A model generated the notes under the pieces. That model was given only the letters and a program-made list of their open reading frames with translations, was not told where the DNA came from and did no database searches. Shown here piece after piece: positions 38,691 through 47,349 of a stretch of 64,000 bases of DNA. Position 1 is the stretch's first letter, and each line of letters opens with the position of its first letter. The stretch comes from Lysobacter panacisoli. Its GTDB lineage: Bacteria > Pseudomonadota > Gammaproteobacteria > Xanthomonadales > Xanthomonadaceae. The stretch spans positions 3,044,247 to 3,108,246 of the forward strand of contig NZ_VLNU01000001.1 of NCBI RefSeq assembly GCF_009765165.1. The letters run 5' to 3'. The position numbers and the translations under genes were made by a program.

Positions 38691-38882
38691 ATGACCACGC
38701 CGGTTGATATCTACAGGGGGATCGACCTTGTCACGGTGCTTTCCGTGATCAAGGACAAGGAGTCGCTGCAGTTGACCCAAAGGATCATCGCGGGCAACCG
38801 CATGGTGCTCGAAGCGCAGATCGCCCAGATGAGGCAGCTGGAAGAGGCGCTTGCCGATCGCATCAAGGGCCTGGGCCGGTAG
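38691..38882 (+). CDS. 63-residue helical protein with perfect ribosome-binding site
   Basis: A short, uncharacterised protein starting MTTPVDIYRGIDLVTVLSVI and ending with a heptad-like helix (MVLEAQIAQMRQLEEALADR). No signal peptide, cysteine or metal motif. AGGAGG lies seven bases before the ATG, the best site in the region, suggesting high expression. It follows the nucleotidyltransferase by 51 nt and closes the operon. Possible roles are a small regulator, a scaffold or an acceptor; nothing in the sequence decides. Confidence 0.7.
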   Translation: MTTPVDIYRGIDLVTVLSVIKDKESLQLTQRIIAGNRMVLEAQIAQMRQLEEALADRIKGLGR

Positions 38883-38971
38883 CAGGATGCGGCCGACCCG
38901 CCGGTGCAGGCGTCACGGACGACGCCTGCACCGGATCGGAGGAACTCCGCCCGTCGCCCGCGCGGAGCGGA

Positions 38972-41071
38972 TTACCGCACGCGTACGGCGAGATCGCGCC
39001 CGGTGCTGGCGACGTTGCCGCTGTAATCGCGCGCGGTGATGCGCAGCACGTAGTCGCCGGCCGGAAGTTCGGCGGGATTCCACGCGCCGCGCGCGAGCTG
39101 GCCGTCGCGCACGGTGTTGGTCACCAGGTACTGGAAGCGGGTGATCGCGCTGCCGTGCACGGTGATTCCGCTGTCAGGGCCGTACGCGATCTTCACCGCC
39201 TCCGGATCGGCCGGCATTCGGTTGAACTCGATGTTCATGCGCGGCTGTTCGTAGCCGGGCAGGGGCGCGCCCGCGACATCGAGCCACTGGTAGCCCAGCG
39301 CGTGCAGACCGAGCCGGCGGCGTGGCAGGTTGCGATCCACCTGGTCCCAGGCATCGACCACGATCTGCACGCCCGGAAGATCGCGCGGAAGCACGATGCG
39401 TCCATCCTGCTTCGTGGTCAGTGCCTGTTCCTGCGGGTCGAGCAGTTCGATCCGGTCGATGCGCGGCGGTGAAGCGTCGGCCCACTGGGCGAAACCCAGC
39501 GCGATGGCATTGCGCTCGTAACCGTAGGCGCCGACGCTCAGGTGCACGTGTGCCATCGGGTTGATCGTGCCGAGCACATCGCCGACGGCGAAGCGCGTGC
39601 CGCGCCGCACGCGGATGCGTTCGGGCTTGCCGTCGGCGCCGGTGAGCAACTGGAAGCGTTGCGGATCGAGCACGTCGCCGCGTGGCGTGCGGCCTACGCG
39701 CATGTGGATGTAGCTGAGCGTGTCGAGCGCGATGCCTTCGCCGAGGTCGCCGAAGCCCCATGCACCGGTCGGGCTGCTGACCTTCGCATCGGCGATGGCC
39801 ACGACTTCCTGGCCCACATCGCCCCGGATGTCGAGACCGCCGTGCAGGTGGTCGCGATTTTCCTTGCGGTAGTTGCCGCGCACTTCGCCGAGCGTGCCGA
39901 CGACTTCGTGCCAACCGTCCTGCGGACGCAGTGGCCAGCGGCCGCCGGTCGCGGGAAGCGGCGTGTCGGCCGCAGGGCCGACGACCAGCAGCGACGGATC
40001 GGTCGCATGACCCTCCGGCACGACGCGATGGATGCGATAGCTGCTTTCGTCAGCGATGAACACCGTACCGTCTTCGGCGACTGCCAGGCCGGTCGGTCGC
40101 GACAGCGCCTGCGCGTCCGGCGTCACGCGACGCACGGTTCCGTCGCGCGCGAGCTGGTTGAGGCCGCCGCGGTACAACTCGCCGATGTACAGCACGCCAT
40201 CGTGCGCGAGCGCGACGCTGAGCGGGCGATGCACCGGAGGATGCCCGTCGTCGGGCAGTCCGCGTGCGACCGTGCTCACTTCGCCGCGCGGCGTGATGCG
40301 ACGGATCGCGTTATTGCGCAGGTCGGCAACGTAGACGCGATTCATCGCATCCACCGCGACGCCGGTCGGCGTGTCGAAACGCGCGATCGCACCGGGACCG
40401 TCGAGATCGCCGGGCGCGTCACCGCCGGCGAGCGTGCCCACCGTGCCGTCGCGCGCGATCACGCGGATGCGGTCGTTGTAGGTGTCGGCGACATACAGCC
40501 GTCCATCGCGGCCGATGTCTATTCCGATCGGGCCGTCGAACTGCGCCTGCGCGCCGGCGCCATCACGGAACCCGGGAATGCCGTTGCCCGCGATCGTCGT
40601 CACCACGCCCTGCGGGGTGACCTTGCGGATCGCGTGGTTGCCGGTGTCGGCAACGAACAGGTTCCCGGCCGCATCGATGGCCAGGCCCGACGGCGTGTCG
40701 AACGACGCGGCAGCGCCCACGCCATCGGCGAAGCCCTCGACCGCCCCGGCCAGCGTGGCAACCGTGCCATTCGCGCGCACCACCCTGATGCGATTGCTGT
40801 CGCCTGCATCGGCGACGTACAGCGTGCCGTCGCGCGATACCGCCACGCCGTACGGATCGGCGAATCGCGCCTGCAGCGCCGCGCCGTCGCGCAATCCCTG
40901 CACGCCGTCGCCCGCGAGCAGCTGCAGGGGCGAAGTCCAGCCGACCGGCGTCGGCGCGGGGCCGAGCACGACGGGCAGCGCTCTTTCCGGCGTGCGCTCG
41001 AACAGGAAGGTCGCGGCAACCGCCGCGCCGGTGATGCCGACGATCAGGAGGATCCAGGCGTTACGGGTCAT
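38972..41071 (-). CDS. NHL beta-propeller fused to M23-type peptidase domain
   Basis: A 699-residue protein: N-terminal membrane anchor (about 5-24), six or so NHL repeats (about 50-350; GVAVSRDGTLYVADAGDSNR, GLAIDAAGNLFVADTGNHAI and similar), an M23/LytM-like domain (about 385-515) with Zn ligands HGGLD (HxxxD) and HVHLSVG (HxH), and a C-terminal Ig-like domain. Metal ligands are complete, so it could cut peptidoglycan cross-links, but a degenerate binding domain is not excluded. Extracytoplasmic by topology. Confidence 0.82.
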   Translation of the reverse strand: MTRNAWILLIVGITGAAVAATFLFERTPERALPVVLGPAPTPVGWTSPLQLLAGDGVQGLRDGAALQARFADPYGVAVSRDGTLYVADAGDSNRIRVVRANGTVATLAGAVEGFADGVGAAASFDTPSGLAIDAAGNLFVADTGNHAIRKVTPQGVVTTIAGNGIPGFRDGAGAQAQFDGPIGIDIGRDGRLYVADTYNDRIRVIARDGTVGTLAGGDAPGDLDGPGAIARFDTPTGVAVDAMNRVYVADLRNNAIRRITPRGEVSTVARGLPDDGHPPVHRPLSVALAHDGVLYIGELYRGGLNQLARDGTVRRVTPDAQALSRPTGLAVAEDGTVFIADESSYRIHRVVPEGHATDPSLLVVGPAADTPLPATGGRWPLRPQDGWHEVVGTLGEVRGNYRKENRDHLHGGLDIRGDVGQEVVAIADAKVSSPTGAWGFGDLGEGIALDTLSYIHMRVGRTPRGDVLDPQRFQLLTGADGKPERIRVRRGTRFAVGDVLGTINPMAHVHLSVGAYGYERNAIALGFAQWADASPPRIDRIELLDPQEQALTTKQDGRIVLPRDLPGVQIVVDAWDQVDRNLPRRRLGLHALGYQWLDVAGAPLPGYEQPRMNIEFNRMPADPEAVKIAYGPDSGITVHGSAITRFQYLVTNTVRDGQLARGAWNPAELPAGDYVLRITARDYSGNVASTGRDLAVRVR

Positions 41072-41158
41072 GCAGGGCCTTCGCGAAAGCGGCGCGATCG
41101 CTCGCGCCGCGTGTGACGGACCCCGATTCTAGGCGGCGCGGGCGACGCCGTGCAGCGC

Positions 41159-41980
41159 TCAGCTACGGAAGAACGCGAGCAGGTCGGCGTTGATCGTGTC
41201 GGCGTGGGTGGTGCACATGCCGTGCGGGAAGCCCTTGTAGACCTTCAGCGTGCCGTTGCGCAGCAGTTTCGCCGACAGCAGCGCGGAGTCCGCGATCGGC
41301 ACGATCTGGTCGTCGTCGCCGTGCATCACCAGGGTGGGCACCTCGATGCGCTTGAGGTCGTCGGTGAAGTCGGTTTCCGAGAACGCCTCGATGCATTCGT
41401 ACTGCGCCTTCGCGCCGCCCATCATGCCCTGTCGCCACCAGTTCATCCGCACCGGTTCGAGCACCGGCGTGCCGGGGCGATTGAAGCCGTAGAACGGCAC
41501 CGGCACGTCCCAGTACAGCGCCGAACGGTTGGCGGCCAGCTGCTGCCGGAATCCGTCGAACACCTCGCGCGGCAGTCCGCCCGGATTGGCGTCGGTCTTG
41601 AGCATCAGCGGCGGCACCGCGCCGATCAGCACCAGCTTCGCCACGCGTCCCGTGCCGTGGCGCGCGACGTAGCGCGTCGCTTCGCCGCCGCCGGTGGAAT
41701 GGCCGACGTGGATCGCATCGCGCAGGTCCAGGTGTTCGACGACCGCAGCGACGTCGGCCGCGTAGGTGTCCATGTCGTTGCCGCCGGAAGGCTGGCTGGA
41801 CCGGCCGTGGCCGCGGCGGTCGTGGGCGATCACGCGATAGCCCTGAGCGAGGAAGAACAGCATCTGCGCGTCCCAGTCGTCGCTGGACAGCGGCCAGCCG
41901 TGGTGGAAGACGATCGGTTGCCCGGTGCCCCAGTCCTTGTAGGCGATGCGGGTGCCGTCCTGCGTGGTGATCGATTGCAT
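41159..41980 (-). CDS. Alpha/beta hydrolase, non-haem chloroperoxidase-like
   Basis: A 273-residue cytoplasmic alpha/beta hydrolase close to bacterial non-haem chloroperoxidases/arylesterases. Oxyanion HHGWP (26-30), nucleophile GHSTGG (Ser95), acid HGDDDQIVP and His in FPHGM. The TDANPGGLP and [11 protein letters not shown] blocks are typical of the family. It has a paralog at 56931-57938. A longer frame starting at a GTG (42061) was rejected because family proteins begin MxxxTTxDG. Confidence 0.9.
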   Translation of the reverse strand: MQSITTQDGTRIAYKDWGTGQPIVFHHGWPLSSDDWDAQMLFFLAQGYRVIAHDRRGHGRSSQPSGGNDMDTYAADVAAVVEHLDLRDAIHVGHSTGGGEATRYVARHGTGRVAKLVLIGAVPPLMLKTDANPGGLPREVFDGFRQQLAANRSALYWDVPVPFYGFNRPGTPVLEPVRMNWWRQGMMGGAKAQYECIEAFSETDFTDDLKRIEVPTLVMHGDDDQIVPIADSALLSAKLLRNGTLKVYKGFPHGMCTTHADTINADLLAFFRS

Positions 41981-42212
41981 GTCACGATTCCTCGTGCGGG
42001 TGGGGGAGGGATCACGATAGGAAGGCGTCACGATCGCGGGTAGCTCCGCCCGCGGGCGCACGCTGTTGAGTTCGGGGCATCAATGAATGGGCGGGCGGGG
42101 AACGCACACGGATTGATGCCGCGAAGGCAACACGGTGCGCATGGACAAGGGCCTACCGCGACTTCAGCTGCGCGGCATACGGTGTGGCATCGCCATCGCG
42201 AGGAGAAGCGCC

Positions 42213-42896
42213 ATGCCATCGTTGAATCGGGTCGATGAAACCGGGTCTGGCCATCCGCGGGCCACGCGCGAACTGGCCGGCGTCGCCGTTCCCGACACGC
42301 CGCTGATCGCGGCAGCGATCGAATTCGCACGCACGCATTGCGAGGCGTACCTGTTCAACCACGTCATGCGGTCGTGGCTGTTCGCCGAGTCCATCGCACA
42401 GCGCAATGGCGATCCGTACGACGCGGAGGTGCTCGCGGTATCGGCGCTGCTGCACGACCTTGGACTGTCGGAATCGTTCGACGGCCCACTGCGATTCGAG
42501 GTCGAGGGCGCGAACGCCGCGCGCGCGTTCCTGCGCGGATTCGACGTCGATGCCCGTCGCGTGCAATTGGTGTGGGACAGCATCGCGCTCAACTCCACGC
42601 CGTCGATCTGCCTGCACAAGGAAGCCGAAGCCGCGCTGTGCACGCTGGGCGTCGCGCTCGACTGGGGCGGCTGGGGTATCGAGGCGCTGCCGGCCGAGCA
42701 GGTCGCGCGCATCGTCGCGGCGTTCCCGCGGCTCGAGATGAAGCAGCGCTTCGCCAAGGCGGTGTGTGGCCTGTGCGAGCATCGCGCGGACACGACGTAC
42801 GACAACTTCGCGCGCGATTTCGGCGAACGCTTCGTGCCCGGCTACCGCGCCGCGTCGATGGTCGATGTGCTGATGAACGCGCCGTTCGACGAGTGA
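42213..42896 (+). CDS. HD-domain protein
   Basis: A 227-residue protein with an HD metal-dependent phosphohydrolase domain: YLFNHVMRSWLFAESIA (first His), VSALLHDLGLSE (HD pair, about 90-101). Members of this small HD family include cyanamide hydratase-like and uncharacterised hydrolases (DUF-type). GAGGAG ribosome-binding site supports this start over the longer frame. It is convergent with sigJ, with 1 nt between the stops. Confidence 0.82.
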   Translation: MPSLNRVDETGSGHPRATRELAGVAVPDTPLIAAAIEFARTHCEAYLFNHVMRSWLFAESIAQRNGDPYDAEVLAVSALLHDLGLSESFDGPLRFEVEGANAARAFLRGFDVDARRVQLVWDSIALNSTPSICLHKEAEAALCTLGVALDWGGWGIEALPAEQVARIVAAFPRLEMKQRFAKAVCGLCEHRADTTYDNFARDFGERFVPGYRAASMVDVLMNAPFDE

Positions 42897-42897
42897 G

Positions 42898-43788
42898 TCA
42901 GTTCAGCGCCAGACGCTGGTGTTCGGCGATCCGGCGCAGCTTGTTCGGATTGCGCTGCACGTAGACACCCTGGATGTGCTCGCCGTCGGTGTCGTAGAAC
43001 TGCGCCGATTCCAGTTCGTCGCCGAACCAGCGCAACACGCCCAGGTGGCCGTTGATCGTGGTCAGTTCCAGGCGCAGGTCGTCCTTGTGGCGCAGGGTGC
43101 AGGCGAACAGCAGCTGGGCGATACGGTCGCCGCCGACCAGCGGCTTCGGGAACGTTGTGACGATGCCGCCGCCGTCGCCGACGAGCGTCGCGGACTCGGC
43201 CATCATCGTCTTCATCGCCTTGAAGTCGGCGTTGGACCAGGCCTCGGTGAAACGTCGCATCAATTGCTGGTGCGCCTGCGCGGAGACGACGTAGCGCGGG
43301 CGTTCCTCGCGCAGCTGGCTCTTGGCGCGATGCACGATCTGCCGGCACGCGGCTTCGCTCTTGTCGAGCGCGGCGGCGATGTCGTCGTAATCGGCATCGA
43401 ACACCTCGCGCAGCAGGAACGCCGCTCGTGCTTCCGGTGCGAGCCGTTCGAGCACGGTCAGGAAGGCGATCGACAGGTCGCTGGAGGCTTCCTGCAGCTC
43501 TTCCGGCGTCGGCGGGCTTTCCTCGGTGAGCACCGGTTCGGGCAGCCAGATGCCCACGTACTGTTCGCGATCCGCGCTGGCGCGGCGCAGGCGATCGATC
43601 GAACGCCGTGTCGCTGCGACGACCAGCCACGCTTCGGGATCGGAGATGGTGGCCGGGTCGGCCTCGTTCCAGCCGAGCCAGACGTCCTGCACGACGTCCT
43701 CTGCCTCGGCCAGGGAGCCCAGCATGCGGTAGGCCACGCCCAGCAGCCGGGGCCGCAGGCGAGTGAAGATGTCGGTGGCGCCTTCCAT
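42898..43788 (-). CDS. ECF41-type RNA polymerase sigma factor (SigJ-like)
   Basis: A 296-residue ECF sigma factor: region 2 (about 5-70; LGVAYRMLGSLAEAEDVVQD), region 4 (about 108-160) and a SnoaL/NTF2-like C-terminal domain that in ECF41 factors acts as a built-in regulator. All three ECF41 hallmark motifs are present: WLPEP (81-85), DGGG (205-208) and NPNKL (280-284, usual form NPDKL). Known ECF41 loci also encode carboxymuconolactone decarboxylase, oxidoreductase or epimerase proteins, and such genes lie next to it here. Its own start is preceded by an ECF41-type promoter. Confidence 0.92.
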   Translation of the reverse strand: MEGATDIFTRLRPRLLGVAYRMLGSLAEAEDVVQDVWLGWNEADPATISDPEAWLVVAATRRSIDRLRRASADREQYVGIWLPEPVLTEESPPTPEELQEASSDLSIAFLTVLERLAPEARAAFLLREVFDADYDDIAAALDKSEAACRQIVHRAKSQLREERPRYVVSAQAHQQLMRRFTEAWSNADFKAMKTMMAESATLVGDGGGIVTTFPKPLVGGDRIAQLLFACTLRHKDDLRLELTTINGHLGVLRWFGDELESAQFYDTDGEHIQGVYVQRNPNKLRRIAEHQRLALN

Positions 43789-43797
43789 ACAGACAAG

Positions 43798-43824
43798 GTC
43801 GGACCAGGAGGCCCGATTGTGACG
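43798..43824 (-). promoter_or_regulatory. ECF41-type promoter of the sigma gene
   Basis: On the minus strand CGTCACA (43824-43818), 16-nt spacer, CGAC (43801-43798), then 9 nt to the ATG. It differs from the known ECF41 consensus TGTCACA-N16-CGTC by two bases. The short distance to the ATG implies a leaderless or nearly leaderless transcript and autoregulation. Confidence 0.65.
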
Positions 43825-43873
43825 CAACCGGTGTCCGGCGGACGAGTGCCCGCCGGACCGTGGCGACGGCCGG

Positions 43874-44287
43874 TCAGGGAACCGGCGTGAACACGGGCGC
43901 GCCCGCGTCCTTGAGCAGGAACACCAGGAACTTCGCCGGCTTCTCGCGGCTGGCGTTGCGCCCGACCGTATGCACGTCCTGGGGCCCTTCGTGGAAGGAC
44001 TGGCCCGGCGTCAGCGTGACTTCCTTGCCGCCCTTCACGCCCATCACGATGGAGCCTTCGAGCACGTAGATGAATCCGTGCGCGTCGTGGCGATGGACCG
44101 GATCGGCTCCGCCCGGCGGGTATTCGACGGTGATCATCAGCACCTCCTTGCCGGGGTAGTCGGGCAGCGCCTCGGTCATGACCGGCGTGACGACGGGGGG
44201 AGGGGCGTCGCTGCGTTGCTGGCCGTGGGCCGCGGCGCTGCCCGACCACGTCAGGGCGAGCAGGCACAGGGAAAGGTGAATGCGCAT
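43874..44287 (-). CDS. Secreted cupin-domain protein
   Basis: A 137-residue protein with a cleavable signal peptide (residues 1-20, ending SAAA-HG) and a single cupin fold with metal ligands in PVHRHDAHGFIYVLEG and HEGPQDVHTVGRN. Small periplasmic cupins of this sort have been named quercetin dioxygenase-like, but activity is unknown. It sits between the AhpD-like gene and sigJ on the same strand, 85 nt from the sigma gene start. Confidence 0.85.
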   Translation of the reverse strand: MRIHLSLCLLALTWSGSAAAHGQQRSDAPPPVVTPVMTEALPDYPGKEVLMITVEYPPGGADPVHRHDAHGFIYVLEGSIVMGVKGGKEVTLTPGQSFHEGPQDVHTVGRNASREKPAKFLVFLLKDAGAPVFTPVP

Positions 44288-44355
44288 AGGGCGTGCTCCC
44301 GTTCTGCGATCGCGCGTCGTGGATGCCGGGCACGCGCAGTGCCCGGCACGCGGCG

Positions 44356-44835
44356 TCACGACAGGTTGGCCTTGTCCAGACCGTAGGCCTTGTCGGCGGT
44401 GCCCGGCACGGTGCGGAAGGCGACGTTGATGCGGTTCCAGGCGTTGATCGCCATCACGTCGTAGGTGAGGTCGGTGATTTCCTTCTCCGAGAACTGCGTG
44501 CGCACGCGGTCGTAGATCTCGTCCGGCACGCCGAGCGGCGAAAGCTGGGTCAACGCTTCGGTCCACGCCAGCGCGGCGCGTTCACGCGGAATGAACAACT
44601 GCGACTCGCGCCACGACGCGATGTGGTGCAGGCGCAGAGGACGTTCGCCGTGGATCGTGGCTTCCTTCACGTGCATGTCCAGGCAGAATCCGCAGCCATT
44701 GAGCTGCGAGGCGCGGATGTTCACCAGGTCGCGCAGCGACTGTTCGATCGAGGACTTGTGGGCCAGCAGGCTGAACTCGACGAACTTCTTGAAAAGTTCG
44801 GGCGACTGCTGCTGGTAATCGAGGCGTTGGGTCAT
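44356..44835 (-). CDS. Carboxymuconolactone decarboxylase/AhpD-family protein
   Basis: A 159-residue helical protein with the redox motif NGCGFCLDMHVKEA (CxxC with distal His), characteristic of alkylhydroperoxidase D-like proteins. These reduce peroxides or act as thiol relay proteins. In ECF41 loci a protein of this family is the commonest partner of the sigma factor, supporting a functional link with sigJ two genes downstream. I saw no ECF41 motif in front of it. Confidence 0.92.
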   Translation of the reverse strand: MTQRLDYQQQSPELFKKFVEFSLLAHKSSIEQSLRDLVNIRASQLNGCGFCLDMHVKEATIHGERPLRLHHIASWRESQLFIPRERAALAWTEALTQLSPLGVPDEIYDRVRTQFSEKEITDLTYDVMAINAWNRINVAFRTVPGTADKAYGLDKANLS

Positions 44836-44970
44836 GGCGGACTCTCCATTCGAGGTAGTGGCAACCGGCTCGGCGGATCCGTCCGGCAGGCGCTCAATCT
44901 AGGAGTCGTGCGCGCGTGCCGGTAGACCGGCGCGCGGACGCGCGATGTTGAGTGCGGCGCACCAATGGCG

Positions 44971-44997
44971 TGTCACAGATCGCCTCGCTGGTCCGTC
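44971..44997 (+). promoter_or_regulatory. Consensus ECF41-type promoter
   Basis: TGTCACA (44971-44977), 16-nt spacer, CGTC (44994-44997): an exact match to the reported ECF41 consensus. The first in-frame ATG of the sigma region-4 gene follows after 8 nt, the same geometry as at the sigma gene itself. Confidence 0.8.
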
Positions 44998-45005
44998 CTT
45001 GGTTC

Positions 45006-45278
45006 ATGACCCACCTCCGTGACGAACCAGGGACCGGATCGCTGCCATCGAAAGCCGATTGCGTCTGGTCGGAATTCATGGCGGTGATCGACGCGCTTGC
45101 GCCGGACGTGCGCGCTGCTTTCCTCCTCCACGAAGTCTTCGAAACCAGCTACGACGACATCGCACGGATGATCGGCGAGCCAGTGGAGGTGTGCCGTACC
45201 CATGTCGAGTACGCCCGCGAACATGCCCTGTCACGCCTGGCAGGGCTGTGCGGCCAACAGAAGAGTCCCCCACGATGA
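45006..45278 (+). CDS. Stand-alone sigma region-4-like DNA-binding protein
   Basis: A 90-residue protein that contains only a sigma70 region 4: MAVIDALAPDVRAAFLLHEV then FETSYDDIARMIGEPVEVCR. It aligns with residues 109-160 of the ECF41 factor encoded nearby, but has no region 2, so it cannot act alone as a sigma factor. It may bind the -35 element and modulate the sigma factor, or be a truncated duplicate. An exact ECF41 promoter lies directly upstream; the stop overlaps the LysR start (ATGA). Confidence 0.75.
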   Translation: MTHLRDEPGTGSLPSKADCVWSEFMAVIDALAPDVRAAFLLHEVFETSYDDIARMIGEPVEVCRTHVEYAREHALSRLAGLCGQQKSPPR

Positions 45279-46321
45279 GTGCCGTTACCCCCCTTGTCCC
45301 GGATCGCCAGGATCCGTTGTCCTCCAGTTTTTCCGCCAGCTATGCCGGCGTCGTCGCGTTCATCACGGTCGCGACCGAAGGCAGCTTCGCGCGCGCCGCC
45401 GATCGACTCGGCGTCGGCCGTTCGGCGGTGAGCCGCAGCGTGCAGAAGCTGGAAGGCCAGCTCGGCGCGCGCCTGTTCTCGCGCACGACGCGCTCCACTT
45501 CGCTCACCAGCGAAGGTGAGGTGTTCTTCGAGAACTGCCGTCCCGGCGTCGAACGCATCCTGCAGGCGCTTGAAGAAATGCGCGACCTGCGCGACGGCCC
45601 GCCGCGCGGGCAGTTGCGGATCAGCTCGCCGCACGGTTTCGGCCGCAAGGTGCTGGCGCCATTGATGGGCGAGTTCCGCCTGCGCTATCCCGACATCGCG
45701 ATCGAGCTGCTGCTCGACGAGCGTCCGATGGATCTGGCCGTGGATCGCATCGATGTCGCGTTCCGCGAAGGACGCCTGGACGACAGCCAGGTGATCGCCA
45801 AGCAGCTGATCCCGATGCAGATGATGGTCTGCGCGTCGCCGGAGTACGCGCGCCGCCATCCCTTGCCCACCTCGCTCGACGAACTGTCGGCGCACGCGTG
45901 CATCAATCGCAGGTTGTCGAACGGCCGGCTCGACAGCTGGAACTTCAAGGTCGATGGCCACGCAAGCAGTGTGATGCCGTCGGGCGACATCGTGCTCAAC
46001 GACGACGACCTGATCCTGCAGGCGCTGTTGGACGGGCAGGGGTTGGCGCAGATGCCCGGATACCAGGTCTGCGACGCGCTGCGCGACGGCAAGCTGGTGA
46101 CATGCCTGAACCACTTCGCGCCAGACGATCGCGGCCACTACCTGTGCTACCTCAGCCGGAAGCAGTTGCCCAAGCGCATCCGCGTGTTCATCGATTTCGT
46201 CACCCAGCAGGTTCGCGCCATGAACCTGGATTGCGCGGCGGAAATGACTCATGTCGTCCACGCGAACGCCGCGATTGGCGTGCAACCGCAGCACGAGCGC
46301 GTGGCCGTTGCCGCGCAGTGA
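45275..46321 (+). CDS. LysR-family regulator
   Basis: A 348-residue regulator with an N-terminal winged helix (about 22-82; VVAFITVATEGSFARAADRL, GVGRSAVSRSVQKLEGQLGA) and a LysR substrate-binding domain. It is somewhat long for the family because of N- and C-terminal extensions. Translationally coupled to the sigma region-4 gene, hence probably part of the ECF41 regulon. Such CrgA-type LysR proteins are often next to NAD(P)H oxidoreductases, here the NmrA-like gene 150 bp downstream. Confidence 0.9.
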   Translation: MSAVTPLVPDRQDPLSSSFSASYAGVVAFITVATEGSFARAADRLGVGRSAVSRSVQKLEGQLGARLFSRTTRSTSLTSEGEVFFENCRPGVERILQALEEMRDLRDGPPRGQLRISSPHGFGRKVLAPLMGEFRLRYPDIAIELLLDERPMDLAVDRIDVAFREGRLDDSQVIAKQLIPMQMMVCASPEYARRHPLPTSLDELSAHACINRRLSNGRLDSWNFKVDGHASSVMPSGDIVLNDDDLILQALLDGQGLAQMPGYQVCDALRDGKLVTCLNHFAPDDRGHYLCYLSRKQLPKRIRVFIDFVTQQVRAMNLDCAAEMTHVVHANAAIGVQPQHERVAVAAQ

Positions 46322-46471
46322 GCGCGATTGGTGCATCGCGGGAAACACCATGCATCCGGTGCGATGGCTTCCGCTGGCGGGAGGCGGTTCCTAGCATCGA
46401 TGCTGCATGAGAGCGCCGTCCGCTGACGAAGGGACGCCTCGTCCCCCATCCAGAACACGCAGAGGTGCGAC

Positions 46472-47254
46472 ATGAAAGTCCTTGTCATCGGCGGTACCGG
46501 ACTGATCGGCAGCAAGGTGGTCGCGCGCCTTCGCGACGCGGGCCACGAAGCGGTCGTGGCCGCGCCGTCCACCGGCGTCGACATCCTCAGCGGCGAAGGG
46601 CTGGATGCTGCGATGGCGGGTACCGACATCGTGATCGACCTGTCCAATTCGCCGTCGTTCGAGGCGCAGGCGGTCATGGACTTCTTCCAGACCGCAGGTC
46701 GCAACATCCACGGCGCCGAAGCGAAGGCGGGCGTGGGACATCACGTCGCATTGTCCGTGGTCGGCACCGAACGCCTGCCGGAAAGCGCGTATTTCCGCGC
46801 CAAGATCGCGCAGGAGAAGCTGATCCGCGGGTCCGGCATTCCGTACACCATCATCCACTCGACGCAGTTCTTCGAGTTCCTGCCGAGCATGATCAAGTCC
46901 GGCACGCAGGGCGAGACGGTGCACCTGCCGCCGGCGCTGGTGCAGGCGATCGCGGCGGACGACGTCGCCGATGCGGTCACGCGCTTCGCGCTGGAAGCAC
47001 CGAGGAACGGCATGGTCGAGATCGCCGGGCCGGAGCGCCAACCGTTGTCCGCGCTCGCGCAGCGCTTCATGAGCGCCACCCAGGATGCGCGCGAAGTGGT
47101 CGCCGACGTGCATGCGCCGTACTTCGGCGCGGAACTGCAGAACGACACGCTGGTTCCCCACGCGCCCCCGGCGTTCCAGGGCGCGCAGGATTTCGAGCGT
47201 TGGTTCGCGCAGTCGGATTTCGGCGGCCAGGCCCCGCGCGCGGCGGCCGGCTGA
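46472..47254 (+). CDS. NmrA-like NAD(P)-binding protein
   Basis: A 260-residue atypical SDR/NmrA-type protein with Rossmann motif VLVIGGTGLIGSKVV (3-17) and HHVALSVVGTER, YFRAKIAQEKLIRGSGIPYT (Tyr-x-x-x-Lys-like YFRAK). It could be a quinone or flavin-type reductase or a redox sensor. GAGGTG ribosome-binding site. ECF41-linked oxidoreductase/epimerase genes are of this general class. Confidence 0.87.
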   Translation: MKVLVIGGTGLIGSKVVARLRDAGHEAVVAAPSTGVDILSGEGLDAAMAGTDIVIDLSNSPSFEAQAVMDFFQTAGRNIHGAEAKAGVGHHVALSVVGTERLPESAYFRAKIAQEKLIRGSGIPYTIIHSTQFFEFLPSMIKSGTQGETVHLPPALVQAIAADDVADAVTRFALEAPRNGMVEIAGPERQPLSALAQRFMSATQDAREVVADVHAPYFGAELQNDTLVPHAPPAFQGAQDFERWFAQSDFGGQAPRAAAG

Positions 47255-47349
47255 GGCGTCCGGGTCGAAGGTCCAGCGACTCCACGGAAGACGGCGCGAC
47301 GCGGGCGATCCCGTGGCGCGCCCCACGATCACCATCAGGATCCCGCATC

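Noticed and set aside
44836..44970. ECF41 promoter for the AhpD-like gene
   Set aside because: No TGTGACA-type half-site with the right spacing found on the minus strand.
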